Assembly (NCBI RefSeq): GCF_022605725.1
Contig: NC_065546.1
Span: 17,418,227-17,482,226 of the forward strand
Length of the DNA stretch: 64,000 nucleotides
Source of the DNA: Anthonomus grandis grandis
Taxonomy: Eukaryota > Arthropoda > Insecta > Coleoptera > Curculionidae
Direction of reading: 5' to 3'
The notes under the pieces were generated by a model. It was not told the DNA's origin. It ran no database searches and saw only the letters and a list, made by a program, of their open reading frames with translations. The first letter of the stretch is position 1. The number at the start of each line of letters is the position of its first letter. Shown piece after piece: positions 12,820 to 23,693 of this stretch. The position numbers were made by a program, and so were the translations under genes.

Positions 12820-14105
12820 TTGTTAATAATGTCCCGAAAGGGTTGCAAGTCTGGTGGGACACCGTCAAAGCCTGAGGGAACTTCAGGCATGGATTTTCAA
12901 TCGCTTAGTGCACGTATAGAGGACATGGCCGCCAAATTCACTTCAGAGCTGTCACATTTCAAAAAGGAGCTGGCTGATAAAAATGATGGTAAATCTAACT
13001 TAAAGTTCCTAACAACCAAGGTAGGAGAATTATCCAACTTAGAACACAGATTTTCCGTATTCGAATTATTAAATAAGAAGTTGAATTAATTAAGACCGAG
13101 GTCTTCAGGTCCAAGATGTCTGCCAACAACAACACATTACTCGTACATAGCGTTGACGAGAAAACACAAAATATCAGCGAGGCCCTTGTTCTATTATTGA
13201 CCACGAAAATCGGCATTCCAGTTGAAAAATCCGATGTCAATTTCTGCTACCGATTGGAAAGAAAGAATTCGACTGCGAAAACACCGAGACCTGTTGTTGT
13301 AAGTTTTGTTCAACGGTGGGTTCGCAATCGGGTGTTCTATCTAAAAAGAAACTTAAAAGGTTCAACGATAATAATTTCAGAACTTCTTACAAGTGAAAAC
13401 TTAAGCATTTTTAAGAGAGCTCGCGATCTTTATAAGAATTCCTGCTGGACAATAAAATATTTAAATAAGTGACGCTTTACACTTAATGAGTGAAACTAAG
13501 TATTTTTTGTGGAACTCTTTAATATTATCATTGTTTGATTATGGTGATGTAATCTACAATAATGCAATTACTTCGGCGGTTTCATCTTCTATTCAAAAAG
13601 TGCAAAATTCTGTTTGCGTTTTTCCTTTAATATTTGCTACATAAGTCATATTACTCCATATCTTAATATTCATTTTATTCTTTCAATGTCAAATAGGCGC
13701 AAATATCACATGTACTCTTTCATATACAGAATTTTAAAATCGGGAAACCCACCATATCTAAGAAAACTGTTCAATGTGCATGAACACAACCATAATACCA
13801 GACGGTTTAATATTTTTAGGGTTCCTCAGCATACAACAGCAGCTTTTCAAAAATCATTAAGTTACGTTGCAGTTCATTTGTGGAACAATTTGCCTCATTG
13901 TGTTAAAGATTATTCATTTTGTTCTTTTTCTGCGTTTAGTAGTATAAGTATCTCCATAAATCAATTGGCTATGGTGCCATATGGTGTATATATTGTTTTA
14001 ATTTACACCTTGACGAACAGTAAATACTCTACAGTATCACCTCAATTCAAGAAAAGAGTTTAGAGCATTCCTTCTCAATGTCTGTCATATCTATTACTTT
14101 TCTTA
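12820..14105 (+). pseudogene. Internally deleted LINE: ORF1 fused to the RT C-terminus
   Basis: 12820-13470 encodes an ORF1-type RNA-binding protein: an N-terminal part followed by coiled-coil-like sequence (ARIEDMAAKFTSELSHF), then LLVHSVDE, FCYRLERK, PRPVVVSF, LKGSTIIISELLT, matching the usual order in insect LINE ORF1 proteins. One frame change at about 13085 splits it. From about 13485 the sequence jumps to the far C-terminus of a reverse transcriptase (SLFDYGDVIY, HITPYLN, NRRKYHMY, GNPPYLRKLF, LWNNLP). The endonuclease and nearly all of the RT are missing between. The RT tail is closest within this window to 25.7-26.2 kb. It would have needed another element's enzymes to move. Confidence 0.75.
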
Positions 14106-14593
14106 CTTATGTATACATCATAAGATATATATATTAATATAAGAACCAACTTATATATACGTAGCGCCACCTGATGAAAACATTCTTAAATACAAGCCAT
14201 ATCGACTAAAATATGTAGTTTCCTAAGTTTTTTCAACTTTGTTGATCGAAGGCTTTTATTGATTATATTGTTCTTTTAATTCATATTATAAGATAAAAAA
14301 TAATAATATATTTCGTATATTTACTAATATATTTCGTATATTTATATATTTAATATATTTAATAATATATTTCGTATTTTTTTGTTTATTTAGTAAATTC
14401 GTATATTTACTTATGTATACATCATAAGATGTATATATTAATATAAGAACCAACTTATATATACGTAGCGCCACCTGATGAAAACATTCTTAAATACAAG
14501 CCATATCGACTAAAATATGTAGTTTCCTAACTTTTATTGATTATATTGTTCTTTTAATTCATATTATGAGATAAAAAATAATAATATATTTCT
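14106..14593. repeat. Direct duplication, period 304 bp, AT-rich
   Basis: 14106-14226 is repeated at 14410-14530 almost exactly (one base change seen). A following block (ttgattatattgttctttta) recurs, but the second copy lacks about 27 bp. The stretch between is low-complexity TATTTCGTATATTTA. Probably a slippage or unequal-exchange product of the LINE 3' flank. Confidence 0.75.
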
Positions 14594-15086
14594 TTAACCG
14601 TCAGTTGAATAACTTGCCTGTTGCCTGTGTTTATATTTCTGATTTAAATAGCATTTTTTTCTAGAGATAAATTAGATGACTTTCAAGCTTATAAAAAACT
14701 TGTTATTTTAACGTTTATTAATAGTAATTACAAAGTAAGTTGTCACTTAAAACCTCAAATTTTACTCACAAGCTCAAAACAGGCTCCTTCTCTGCCAGTT
14801 ACTGGACAAAAATGTTGGAGAAATGGAGCAACATAGTCACATACATACACAAATATTTCTCACTCGAACATTTTGTGGTTCATTTTTCGATCTTTTCTGT
14901 TCTCCTTCTTATTTGCAGTACGATATGTTAGATTTTCAAAATTTCAACACAACCAGTATCTTGAATCTTTATACAATCTCACAGAATTAAATCTATTTGT
15001 GAACCCACTGACCAATAGATTTAATTCTTTAAGATTCTATAAATATAGAACATATAAATATAAATATAGATATAAATATAGATATA
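14594..15086. other. No gene seen
   Basis: AT-rich, ending in a run of ATAAATATAGATATA-type imperfect tandem units (15043-15082) that leads into the mariner left end. Confidence 0.5.
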
Positions 15087-15466
15087 CAGGATGTCCCGAA
15101 AGTAATGGGACATAGAATAACAATAGGTTTCTTACGTCAAAATAATGTAATTGAGGTCAACTTGCCTTATCCTAACTTTAATATTAACTGAAATACAGGG
15201 TGTCAAAGTATTATTTGATTTATCGTTTTTTTCTCATAGGTCCTGAACCCACTGACCTACTGACATGAAATTTAAAACACATGAGTCTTTTAAAGAGAAA
15301 AATAAAATTTCTTATAAAGTTTTTGTTTTTTCGGTAGCGTGCGCTCGTTGCGATAGTTTTTACTTTTTTAGAACTCCTAACTTTTTTTTTCAGCCCCGTA
15401 TATCAGTTTAAGATATATCAAAATAACTTCCTTTTTTAATTTTACATAAAAAATGTATACCTTGAA

Positions 15467-15745
15467 TTGAATTGTCGAAAAGGCAGTTGTGCATATAGGT
15501 CTCCTAATGGACCCGTCATGCCCCACCGGGGGTTACCAGAGCCCAACGGCCTTACAGAAACCGATAAGGCTCTTTGGTCTGAAGGACTTAAAGTCGCTCG
15601 GTACACTGAAAGTGCTACCCAAGTATTTGAACCTGGCCAAAGTTTACTGAATAAAATACAAGTTGCTTCACTCGGCTCCACGCGCCGAATTACCTATTCA
15701 CCGCCCCTCACTTCATTTGCCGGGCGACGCTCCTACAATCGAATC
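15467..15745 (+). repeat. GC-richer fragment sharing a 39-bp LINE 3' sequence
   Basis: Positions 15638-15676 are an exact inverted match to 18212-18250, the 3' end of the antisense LINE at 18.2-19.8 kb. The rest is GC-richer than its surroundings and open in one frame, but I recognise no domain. Best read as the 3' portion of a second, oppositely oriented LINE copy. Confidence 0.45.
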
Positions 15746-15860
15746 TGTTGAGTTACACAGTGAGTAGAGTTTAAATCGTTTTGATGTGCGAGCGTTTTAT
15801 TACTAGTTGTACCGGGTGGACTCAGTGGACTAGCAAATTATTATAATCTATTATATTAAA

Positions 15861-17152
15861 ATGTCGACTTATTGTTCGGTAGACAGTTGTTTTACAAAGC
15901 GTGGAAGTGGTTTAATGTTTTTTAGATGTCCGAAAAATGAAAATAGGTAAGTACATTGGAATTAGTTGTTTATTAAATTCATGATTGCATTCCTAGTTAC
16001 TTTATAATCTGGTTCCTGTTTCTTTTTTTAAATTAATATAAAAAATGGATTATAGGTGCCAACTCTGGAAAGGTATTTTGGGATTTACTGGCGAACATAG
16101 ATATGCCGATCTTACTCCTGAACAATGTTATAAAAGGGTTAATATCTGTAGCTTGCATTTTGCGGAGAGCAGTCTTAGACCCGACGCAATTCCTACATTG
16201 TTCCTGACCAGAGTATCGACAAGTATGTTTTATGTTTTCTTCTAATTTGTGCACTTATAATTGCAATATGTATTATAGAAGATACCTTTTAATATTTGCA
16301 ATTTTTTGGTGTATAGGGAAATCAGAATTATTTACAAATTTACATACTATTTTTCCAGGCACAGATAATTCTAACATCATTGCAAATCACACATTAAGGA
16401 AGGAATTCAGTGACGCTTCCGTGCAAACTGACACTCGGATGCAGGTTAATGTTTCTGTCCAGACGGATGTATGTAATAATACAGGTAAGTGACAGAATCG
16501 GCACTGTGAACTTTTTTATAATATGCAAAACAATTACACTTGCACTATACTTAAATGTTTTACTTAAAGTACAATAAAAATTAAAAAAAACCTAGTAATT
16601 TAATAATGAATACGACGCTACCCCTATAATAGTTTTTTAGCTCCTGAGTAAAAAAATCTATATTTTTTGTTAGATTTTATTATTTCAGTTGGGGTAAAGT
16701 TCAATAAATTTCAAAAAACATTACCTTAAATTTTTTTAAATTATTTTAATCTTGTTTTCAGTTAAATGTTAATGTTGTATTAAAACAGGTGTCGTATATC
16801 TAAAATAAATGTTACTTTCAAGATAAGTTCTGTCAAACGTCAATGAAGATTTCGGCAATGACTCCAAGAAAAATTCAATTAAGAAAAGAAATTAAAACTC
16901 TGGAAAAGGAAGGCTCTCACAAATGAATATAAACAATTTGCTATGAGTTTATACCTTGTTGGACCAAAACCCTATAAAAAAATGTCATCCGTGTGCCGTT
17001 TGCCGTCAAAGTCCACTCTTCAACGTTTCACAAAAAACTGGCCAATAAATCCAGGATTTAATGATTTTATTTTTCGATTAACAGAATTGAAATCGCGTTT
17101 TTTAAATGACAAAGCAAAAGACTGTTTTTTATGTATAGATGAGAATGAATGA
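15861..17152 (+). pseudogene. THAP-domain P-like transposase, intron-bearing, truncated
   Basis: Exon 15861-15946 (MSTYCSVDSC, FFRCPK) splices at GTAAGT to 16056-16222 (CQLWKGILGF, NICSLHF, RPDAIPTLF). Together they form a complete C2CH THAP zinc finger with its terminal proline-bearing motif. Exon 16359-16484 adds a linker with two SVQTD repeats. The phases of all three joints agree. Next come a basic stretch (TPRKIQLRKEIKTLEKE) and frame 16943-17152 with LPSKSTLQRF, INPGFNDFIF and CFLCIDENE, the region leading to the first catalytic Asp of P-type transposases. Frame breaks lie near 16920 and after 17150, and the rest of the catalytic domain is absent. It differs from the P element at 6.2-9.8 kb, so it is a separate lineage. 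A captured host THAP gene is less likely. Confidence 0.7.
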
Positions 17153-18169
17153 ATCTCCAGCGATGTTGCCAAGGAATTAAAACAAATAAACGCTTTAAAT
17201 TATTGAGTCTAAGGCTGTATTTTGTGTTTAGAGTGTGTTTTATCAGTTTTTTGTTGTTTTCGTGCTTTTTTGGATAAAATTAATGCCAAAATAAACGATC
17301 ATGGTGCATTCTTGTGTAGTAAAGAGAGTAGAGCATTAAAATCCAAATTTCATCGGTAAGTTTATTTGTTTACGTTTAAACAGCAAAAGACTTTTGTATT
17401 TTTACCACCAGCGTCGTCACATGAAAAATATTACGATTAATTAATTATATAATGACATTTTTCGCCTCTATTTAAAATTGCACAAGAGCGACGAAAACCA
17501 CACATATAGATATAGAAAATTATTTGTACACTACACAATCCTTTCTCCATCCTTTTCTCTCTCACTACTAATTTTAAAACAATAAAATTCCACATTATTG
17601 GGCTAATTATGAATGAAACATTACGTTTATTACTTATAATGTCTTTGGTAATGCTATTATTAGTCTGACAAAATAACAAAAACGTCAAAAAGTGTAGTAA
17701 TCAACCATTTAAAATTCAAACATGTCATTGCTTGGTAGTTATGTCTATCTTTAGTTGTTAAGTTTAGTAACAGTAATATATGCATTTTTTCACACAAACT
17801 TTTGACTTTGATTTAAAAATAAATCCTAATGAAACCAGTCGTACCAAAACAACCTTTAATAAGATACCTAAGTACCTAATTATTAACAAAAAAAATTTAA
17901 CCATTTAGTTCTTGAATTAGGTAAACTTTGATAATGTAAAATTTATTTAGTTTGTGGTTATAAAAACAAATAATTTATAGTATTATCAATTTACATATTT
18001 TTCCCAAGTAGGTACATTAAATAATAATTTTATTCCAGATAATAAAGTTATTATAAAATCGTGCTCCGTCTTCCCCTACAGTTCGAATTAAACGAAACTC
18101 GTAAAATAATAGGTACCTTTTACCAGAATTCCCCTTTACATTTTTTGCTAGTTCCCCGTCGGCGAAGAG
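17153..18169. other. No clear gene; possible second THAP first exon at 17301-17355
   Basis: AT-rich. ATG at 17301 opens MVHSCVV and, one frame over, ends KSKFHR before a GTAAGT donor at 17356. This resembles the first exon of a THAP protein, but with a frameshift and no visible following exon. Confidence 0.25.
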
Positions 18170-19840
18170 CTCGGCGGCCTGCCTTTGAGATCGAAAGATA
18201 AAAGGTTTTTCGCCGAGTGAAGCAACTTGTATTTTATTCAGTAAACTTTGACCTGGTGCGCGTGAGTGCTGGGCACTCCCCGACTACATGGTCAACGGTT
18301 TCATCCTCCTCACAGCACCATCGGCATTCCGGGTTGTCCGCAATACCCTTAGTATGGAGATGGCTTTTTAAGTGCCAGTTACCGGTTAAAAGACCTGTCA
18401 CTAGCCGAATTTCGCGTCTTTTTAGGCGTAGTAGATTTTTGGTGAGACAGGCAGAGGGCCCACCTATATGCGCTTTGCCCTGTCTCATACCAGGGGAATC
18501 AGTCCATCTTCCCGCAGACCCTTCATTGACGCGACCGCAACGCATTTGGCGATACCAACTATGGGTTCCGGCCCCATCGGCACATTCGCGGATCCCAGTC
18601 TGGCAAGAGAGTCCGCTTCCTCATTACCTGCATGGCCTGCGTGGCCAGGTATCCAGACGAGCTGGACCCTGCATCCAACCTGTACCAGTTTTTTCAGGAC
18701 TTTTATGCACTCTAGTACAAGCTTGGAGCTTACCTTTGCGGCCGTGATAGCCTTAATGGCAGCTCCGCTGTCCGAGCATATTGATACGACTGTATTGCGG
18801 TGTCCGCAGCTTAGGATTTTCTCTTTTCTTTAGCATGATCGCAGATCGTGCCAGGAGAGTTTGGGATCTAACTTGATTCCCAGAAATCGAACTGTCCTGG
18901 AGTAATGCAGCTGCACTCCACCTAGAGATATAACAGGGGGCGTGCCAAAGTTACGTCTCCTCGTAAATAGTAGGAGCTCTGCTTTTTTGGGGTTAATCCT
19001 GAGACCCCCCGAGAAGCACCATATGTCCACCATACGCAGGGCTCTCCTCATAGGGCCCCGCATTGAGACGGCGTCTTTCCCTGGGCAAAGGATTACCAGA
19101 TCATCAGCGTAGGCCTGTGTGTATAGTCCAGCATTGTTTAAAAGAATTATCAGGCTGTCGACCACAAGGCATCACAAGGTAGGGGACAATACTCCTCCCT
19201 TCGGGCAGCCCCTAGCCGCTAACGTTTCGACTATCTCGTTGTTGGGCTGGGCAGATACATGACGTTTCGAGAACATGGCCTCTATCCAGCTAACCAAACA
19301 GGGTTCTGAGCCGCGGCTCTCGAGTTCTTGGCAGATTAATGCGAAAGGGGTGTTGTCGAACGCCCCTTCAATATCTAGAAACGCACCCAGACAGGCCTTG
19401 CCACTACCCAGAGCACCCTCCACCTTCCTAACGAGGTGGTGTAGGGCCAGGTCCGTGGATTTGCCCGCCTGATAGGCGCATTGATGCACATGCAGTGGTT
19501 TGTTGACCAGGATCCTTTCCTTAAGGTACCGATCAATCAGCATCTCTATCGCCTTCAGCATAAAGCTGGTAAGGCTGATAGGTCGGTACGATTTGGGCTC
19601 TGTAAAATCGCTTTTTCCGGGTTTCGGAATGAAGACGACTTTCACTTGACGCCATAACTTTGGGACGTAGCCCTGAGCAAGGGACGCCCTGAATAGTCTG
19701 ACTACGTGTAGGGTTAGTACTTCTAACCCGTTTTGCAAAAGGCATGGATATAATCCATCCATACCCGGATGGATGGTATATATGGAAATGTATACCTTAT
19801 TAAAGTCACTAGAAGCACCCATTTTCGACATAATCACCAT
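18170..19840 (-). pseudogene. Non-LTR retrotransposon with RT, RNase H and CCHC tail (I/LOA-like)
   Basis: Minus strand and clearly GC-richer than its surroundings. 19840-19172 is RT fingers and palm: VVFIPKPGKSDF, YRPISLTSFMLK, the Asp motif FLDIEGAFDN, GCPKGGVLSPTL. An in-frame stop where the family has Trp separates it from the YADDLVIL catalytic box (19165-18830). The reading then stops after KLSWHDLRSC, and an RNase H domain begins in the next sequence (ICSDSGAAIKAI, WIPGHAGHAGNEEADSLA). So the RT thumb and connection, roughly 200 residues, are deleted. It ends with a zinc knuckle (CRWC then HVVGEC) at about 18300 and a 3' UTR to about 18170. The 5' ORF1 and endonuclease are missing. Confidence 0.85.
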
Positions 19841-20058
19841 TTAAAAAAATGTTTAAAATAATATTTATTTACTACTTTATTTAAATCGCATGTTTGGCAG
19901 TTGGCGTTGGAGACAAGTGGTTGTATTATTTATGTGAAAAGTTTTTCTCTTAAGTTTAATCATTTTAAGAAATGCCTAGGCATAATTTGTTTACCAATTT
20001 GGAGATGCGTGATGCTTTGTGTTTACGCGCAAGTAAGTTTTAATGGACGGCATGCAAG

Positions 20059-20660
20059 ATGGAGGTATCAGGAAATATTTCGCAAGAACAGAAAGAAGAA
20101 ATTTTAGTCCGCGTAGCAGAAAATCCCGGGTTAAGTACTAGGCGAATAGCGGCAGCTACAGGTGTAAGCAAATCATGTGTTGGCAAAATACTTCAGAAAG
20201 AATTAGAAGCCTCTATCAATTTGTTCTACCAGTTTACACCAGTTCAGTGTTTGATCCCACCAAATTTGCCAGACAGAATGCAGTTTTGTCGTCAGTTTAA
20301 AAATATCCAAAACGCAGATCCAATGCTTAGCAGAGTGTTATTTACAGATGACACACGGTGTATTTAACTTTAGAAATGCTCATATGTGGGATACTGAAAA
20401 CCCCCATTCAGTTGTCACTCGTCATTTCCAGCATGAATTTAAAGTTTAAATTTTAACTATTAGTTAAAGTTTAACATTTGGTTTGGTATTATTGGAAACC
20501 ATATAATAGGCCCCCATGACTACCACCTAATTTAACTCGTACGCAATTACCTTGACGAACAATATCCCGAACGATAGATTGGCCGTGGAGGACGTTTGCC
20601 ACAGCATAAAGAAACTTATCGTATAAACGTTTCTTTATGCTGTGCCTTTGCCTTGGCTGT
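20059..20660 (+). pseudogene. Mariner transposase fragment
   Basis: A helix-turn-helix start (ISQEQKEEILVRVAENPGLS, then RRIAAATGVSKSCVGKIL) is followed by RMQFCRQF, the first catalytic Asp box VLFTDDT, HMWDTENPH, and degenerate IIGNHIIGPHDYH and YLDEQYPER. The D2 and D3 boxes are not found; the frame is lost near 20600 at a perfect hairpin. The usual W/F-x-GR start of the C-terminal catalytic part is visible as IGRGGRLPQHKE. It belongs to the TIRs at 15087 and 21493. Confidence 0.75.
20600..20644. repeat. Perfect 16-bp inverted repeat, 13-bp loop
   Basis: CACAGCATAAAGAAAC at 20600-20615 pairs exactly with 20629-20644. It lies at the point where the mariner transposase frame breaks. Confidence 0.9.
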
Positions 20661-21493
20661 ATTTAGGGATATTTAAAATCAATTGCTTATGATAGTTCTA
20701 TAAATCATCTAAATGAACTAAATGTAAAAATTGTGAATTAAATATATCAAAAAATAATGATAATTTTCTTTTTAAAATACGGCAGTCATTTGTTATTAGC
20801 GTATTTCAAAATGCATTGAAGTTAATGGAGGGCATTTCGAACAGTTGTTATACTAGCGTTATGTGATGTTTCTCTGTTTATTATTGTTTTTGGTATATTT
20901 GTTTGAAAATAAAATTTAAAAAAATGAATAAATATTATTTACTATGGTTATGATATAAGAGTGAACAAAAAGTCGTAATATTTTTTTTATTTAGTAACTA
21001 TTCAAATTTTACATAAATATCAATAATCTTAGGTATTAATTTTATTTTATTTAGGATTGCATTGCTAAATATCTAGTAAATTTAAGTCATTCACATATTA
21101 TGAAAACCTAAAATTGCGATTATTTCGAAAATTTTTGCTCCTAGCGACTTTAATAAGGTATATATTTTTTATGTAATATTAAAAAAGGAAATTATTTTGT
21201 TACTTTTCAAACCAATATACGGAGCTGCAAAAAAGTTAGGGGATTTAAAAAACACAAAAAATGTATACGAAATTTTATTTTTCTTTTTAAAAGACTCGTA
21301 TGTTTTAAATTTCATGTCAGTTTATCATTTGGTTTAGGACCTATGAGAAAACAACGATAAATCAAATAATACATTGACACCCTGTATTTCAATTACTATT
21401 AAAGTTAGGATAAGGCAAGTTGATCTCAATTACATTATTTTGACGTAAGGAATCTACTATTGTTCAATGTCCCATTACTTTCCGGACACCCTG

Positions 21494-22539
21494 TATAACT
21501 ACATGATATGACTACATTCGCATACTTTCTCTAGCCATAATTATGACTTAATACGCCAAAATGCTATAAGATATTGGAGGAGATTATTATTATTAACTTC
21601 TTACATTATTATATAGGGAAGTATTTTTGCTGATGCCAACTATATAATTTATTGGTACCAAGTCTGTAGAAACCTGACTACTAAGACTCAAAATGGAAAA
21701 ACGTAGGTTAATGCGGACTAGTCATTGGTTGGAAAATGCCAACTGATCAGACAGAGTTAACCTCAAGCTTTGTTAAACTGAAGCCATAAAAGTTTTGCAA
21801 GATTAAAAAAAGGCTACAGAAATAAATGAGTATCCCGCACACGAGTATTTGAATAGTGTAAACGGTTCAAATAAGAAGGTGAAACGACTAAAAATAAATG
21901 GCGTTTGGAACAGCCTAACATTAAAAATAAATAAAATATTTAAGTGGTAAATTAATCCATGCTGATCATTGTTTGAACGTTGAATGAGAATATGGGAGAC
22001 TATTATTCAATCAACGGTTGGAACATTTGAGGGCTCGCTGAAACGACAGGAATCAATAATTAAAATATTCCATAGATTTTGCATGAGTCCTTTAACAATG
22101 TGACAATATAAATATTTAATAAACATTTTTATTTGCATCTTATTTGACAGCGTGATTACTTATAATCAATAATAGTGGTTTTTTACATATGGTCCGGAAA
22201 CAAAGAAGCTGTCTACGAAGACAAGAGCCCAAACCCCGGGATAAGCATATCCAAATTCGAAGCAATGATATTTTTTTTTACATTCAAGGCACTTCCTGGT
22301 ATCATAGTATCCTTAATGGTAAAACGACCATTAAATTTTTTTTACATTATAACATCTTTACCTCATTGGCAGAAGATTGGAGAAGTTCTGGGACTTTCTG
22401 CACTTCATTGTGCATTATTTCCAAAAGCGTTTCAAGCTTCCATATAGCAGAGCTGAAGACATTTAAATGTTTTATATTGAGCTTTAAATTAATATTTTTT
22501 ATTAGAGATTTTTGTTTTAAATTGATTTTTAGGAATGCT
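21494..22539. other. No clear gene
   Basis: AT-rich intron sequence. Plus-strand frames at 22175-22447 are open but match nothing I recognise. Confidence 0.4.
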
Positions 22540-22675
22540 TTCTTTATGCGTAATTTAAATATTTGTTTTATGATGGTGTCATCTGCAAAACAGATGTTGT
22601 ATAAAAGCTGTCCATTTATTGTAACGCTTTCTTTAACGCTTCTTGAAATCTCATCTTTGATAAAAAAAAGTTAGA
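22540..22675 (-). pseudogene. Scrap of RTE-like reverse transcriptase around the catalytic box
   Basis: On the minus strand, 22675 leftward reads KDEISRSVKESVTINGQLLY followed by NICFADDTII. This is the segment before and through the YADD box in RTE-type LINEs (compare ICNLRYADDTTLI at 30.1 kb). The rest is lost. Confidence 0.5.
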
Positions 22676-22780
22676 GTTATTGTCAGTATTAAAATATCAA
22701 AAAAACTGCAAATTTTATGGATCAAATTTCAACTTTTTTTTCCTCGGTATCCAATATAATATCTTCATCTATGTTTCTAG

Positions 22781-23651
22781 AATAGCATTGCAGAAACCTA
22801 CATCAGTAGGAAGACTACTAAAAAACAGCAGAATAAAAATCTTAGATACAGAAACTCATTTACCTCTTGGACCTAATGAAACTGGAGAACTTTATTTTTA
22901 CGGAGACGGAATTATGTTGGGGTTAGTAAAAAATGCAAAATGTTAAAACATATTTTTTAACTTTTAATTTCAATTTAGATATTTTAAAGATAACACTCGC
23001 ACAATGACGTCATTAGAAAAAGGCTACTTCAAAACAGGCGATTTGGCTAAGTACGATGACATAGGATGGATTTATCTTGAAGGAAGAATTGAAGATATTA
23101 TTTACTTTGATAAGTATACGTGAGACTTTTAAATATTTTAAATACAACATAATAATTAATTATATGTTGATTATTGTAGAATAATACCAAAACCTTTAGA
23201 AGAAAGTTTCGTATCCCACCCATACGTTTATGATGCCGTAGTTATAGGTAACAGCATGGAACTTATTGCTTGCATCGAAAAAAAACCTGATAATAGAGTC
23301 TTGACCTCAAATCATTTAATGGCGTTAGTACATAATATATGTTAAGAAATAATAATTTAAAAAATCATTTTTATTAGTTACTTTGCGAGGAAACAACCCA
23401 ATTACCACAGATTAATAACTAGCGTAATTTTCTTTAACGAATTTCCGAGGACCGATGCTGGAACTATCAAGAAAAGATTATTAAGAGAGCAACTGCTTAA
23501 GGTGAAGCTAGAATACACAACGAGCTTAGCTAGTATTACCACTTTTAATGCAAGCAGTAGTGCCTGGGAAGGGAGTACGTCTTTAAAATCAGCAGTATCT
23601 ATAAAACAGTCTTTAACTGAAACAAAAGACGAAATAAAGAAAAAAAATTAA
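22781..23651 (+). CDS. Acyl-CoA synthetase-like gene A, C-terminal exons
   Basis: Exons 22781-22921, 22979-23119, 23180-23323 and 23378-23651 with introns of 57, 60 and 54 bp; donors are GTTAGT, GTGAGA and GTTAGT. All phases fit, and the seven visible exons give 466 residues plus stop. Seen: KPTSVGRLL, RIKILDTETHLPLGPNETGE, GYFKTGDLAKYDD (conserved Asp), WIYLEGRIEDII (conserved Arg and hinge Asp), EESFVSHPYVYDAVVIG and the last motif FPRTDAGTIKKRLL. In the family that motif is normally P-x-T-x-x-G-K; here Thr replaces the catalytic Lys. The KYKG loop is also altered (YFDKYT). A Ser/Thr-rich tail of about 45 residues follows, ending KKKN without a peroxisomal SKL signal. It may be a pseudo-enzyme or a neofunctionalised paralogue. 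Confidence 0.9.
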
Positions 23652-23687
23652 AAAGGAAAAACCCCACATGTACACTTTTTTGTGACG

Positions 23688-23693
23688 AATAAA
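23688..23693 (+). terminator. Polyadenylation signal AATAAA of gene A
   Basis: AATAAA lies 36 bases after the TAA stop, in an AT-rich 3' flank, as expected for a short insect 3' UTR. Confidence 0.6.

Larger units (their letters stand above)
15087..21493 (+). mobile_element. Mariner-type element with about 340-380-bp TIRs, interrupted by nested insertions (6.4 kb)
   Basis: The left TIR (15087-15465) and right TIR (about 21155-21493) match as inverted repeats at roughly 90 percent by eye. Both begin CAGG[A/G]TGTCC[C/G]GAAAGTAA and are flanked by TA. The left arm carries an extra segment of about 40 bp. A mariner transposase fragment lies at 20059-20660 near the right end. The interior is stuffed with a LINE 3' fragment (15467-15745), a THAP/P-like transposase (15861-17152) and an antisense RNase H LINE (18170-19840). 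A second copy of the end motif (CAGGGTGTCAA) sits about 110 bp inside each TIR and may be a second transposase-binding site. Confidence 0.85.
3905..22780 (+). other. 18.9-kb intron of gene A filled with transposable elements
   Basis: The donor is GTAAGT at 3905 and the acceptor TTTCTAG ends at 22780. The split codon GA|A joins correctly, so exon 3741-3904 splices in frame to 22781-22921. Other introns of the gene are 52-60 bp, so this one has grown by insertion. It holds, left to right, a MITE, a P element, a TIR element, a deleted LINE, a mariner with nested insertions, and an RT fragment. About 4020-4500 inside it is AT-rich with no recognisable feature. Confidence 0.8.

Noticed and set aside
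14286..14474. Minus-strand frame of 62 codons
   Set aside because: Low-complexity AT repeat; an Ile/Tyr/Asn-rich translation is not evidence of a gene.
18217..18833. Plus-strand frames of 176 and 121 codons
   Set aside because: They are antisense shadows of the RNase H and CCHC part of the minus-strand LINE, which has clear motifs.
3092..23651. Calling gene A a luciferase
   Set aside because: The family includes luciferases, but the catalytic lysine is missing and motifs diverge; only acyl-CoA synthetase-like is supportable.
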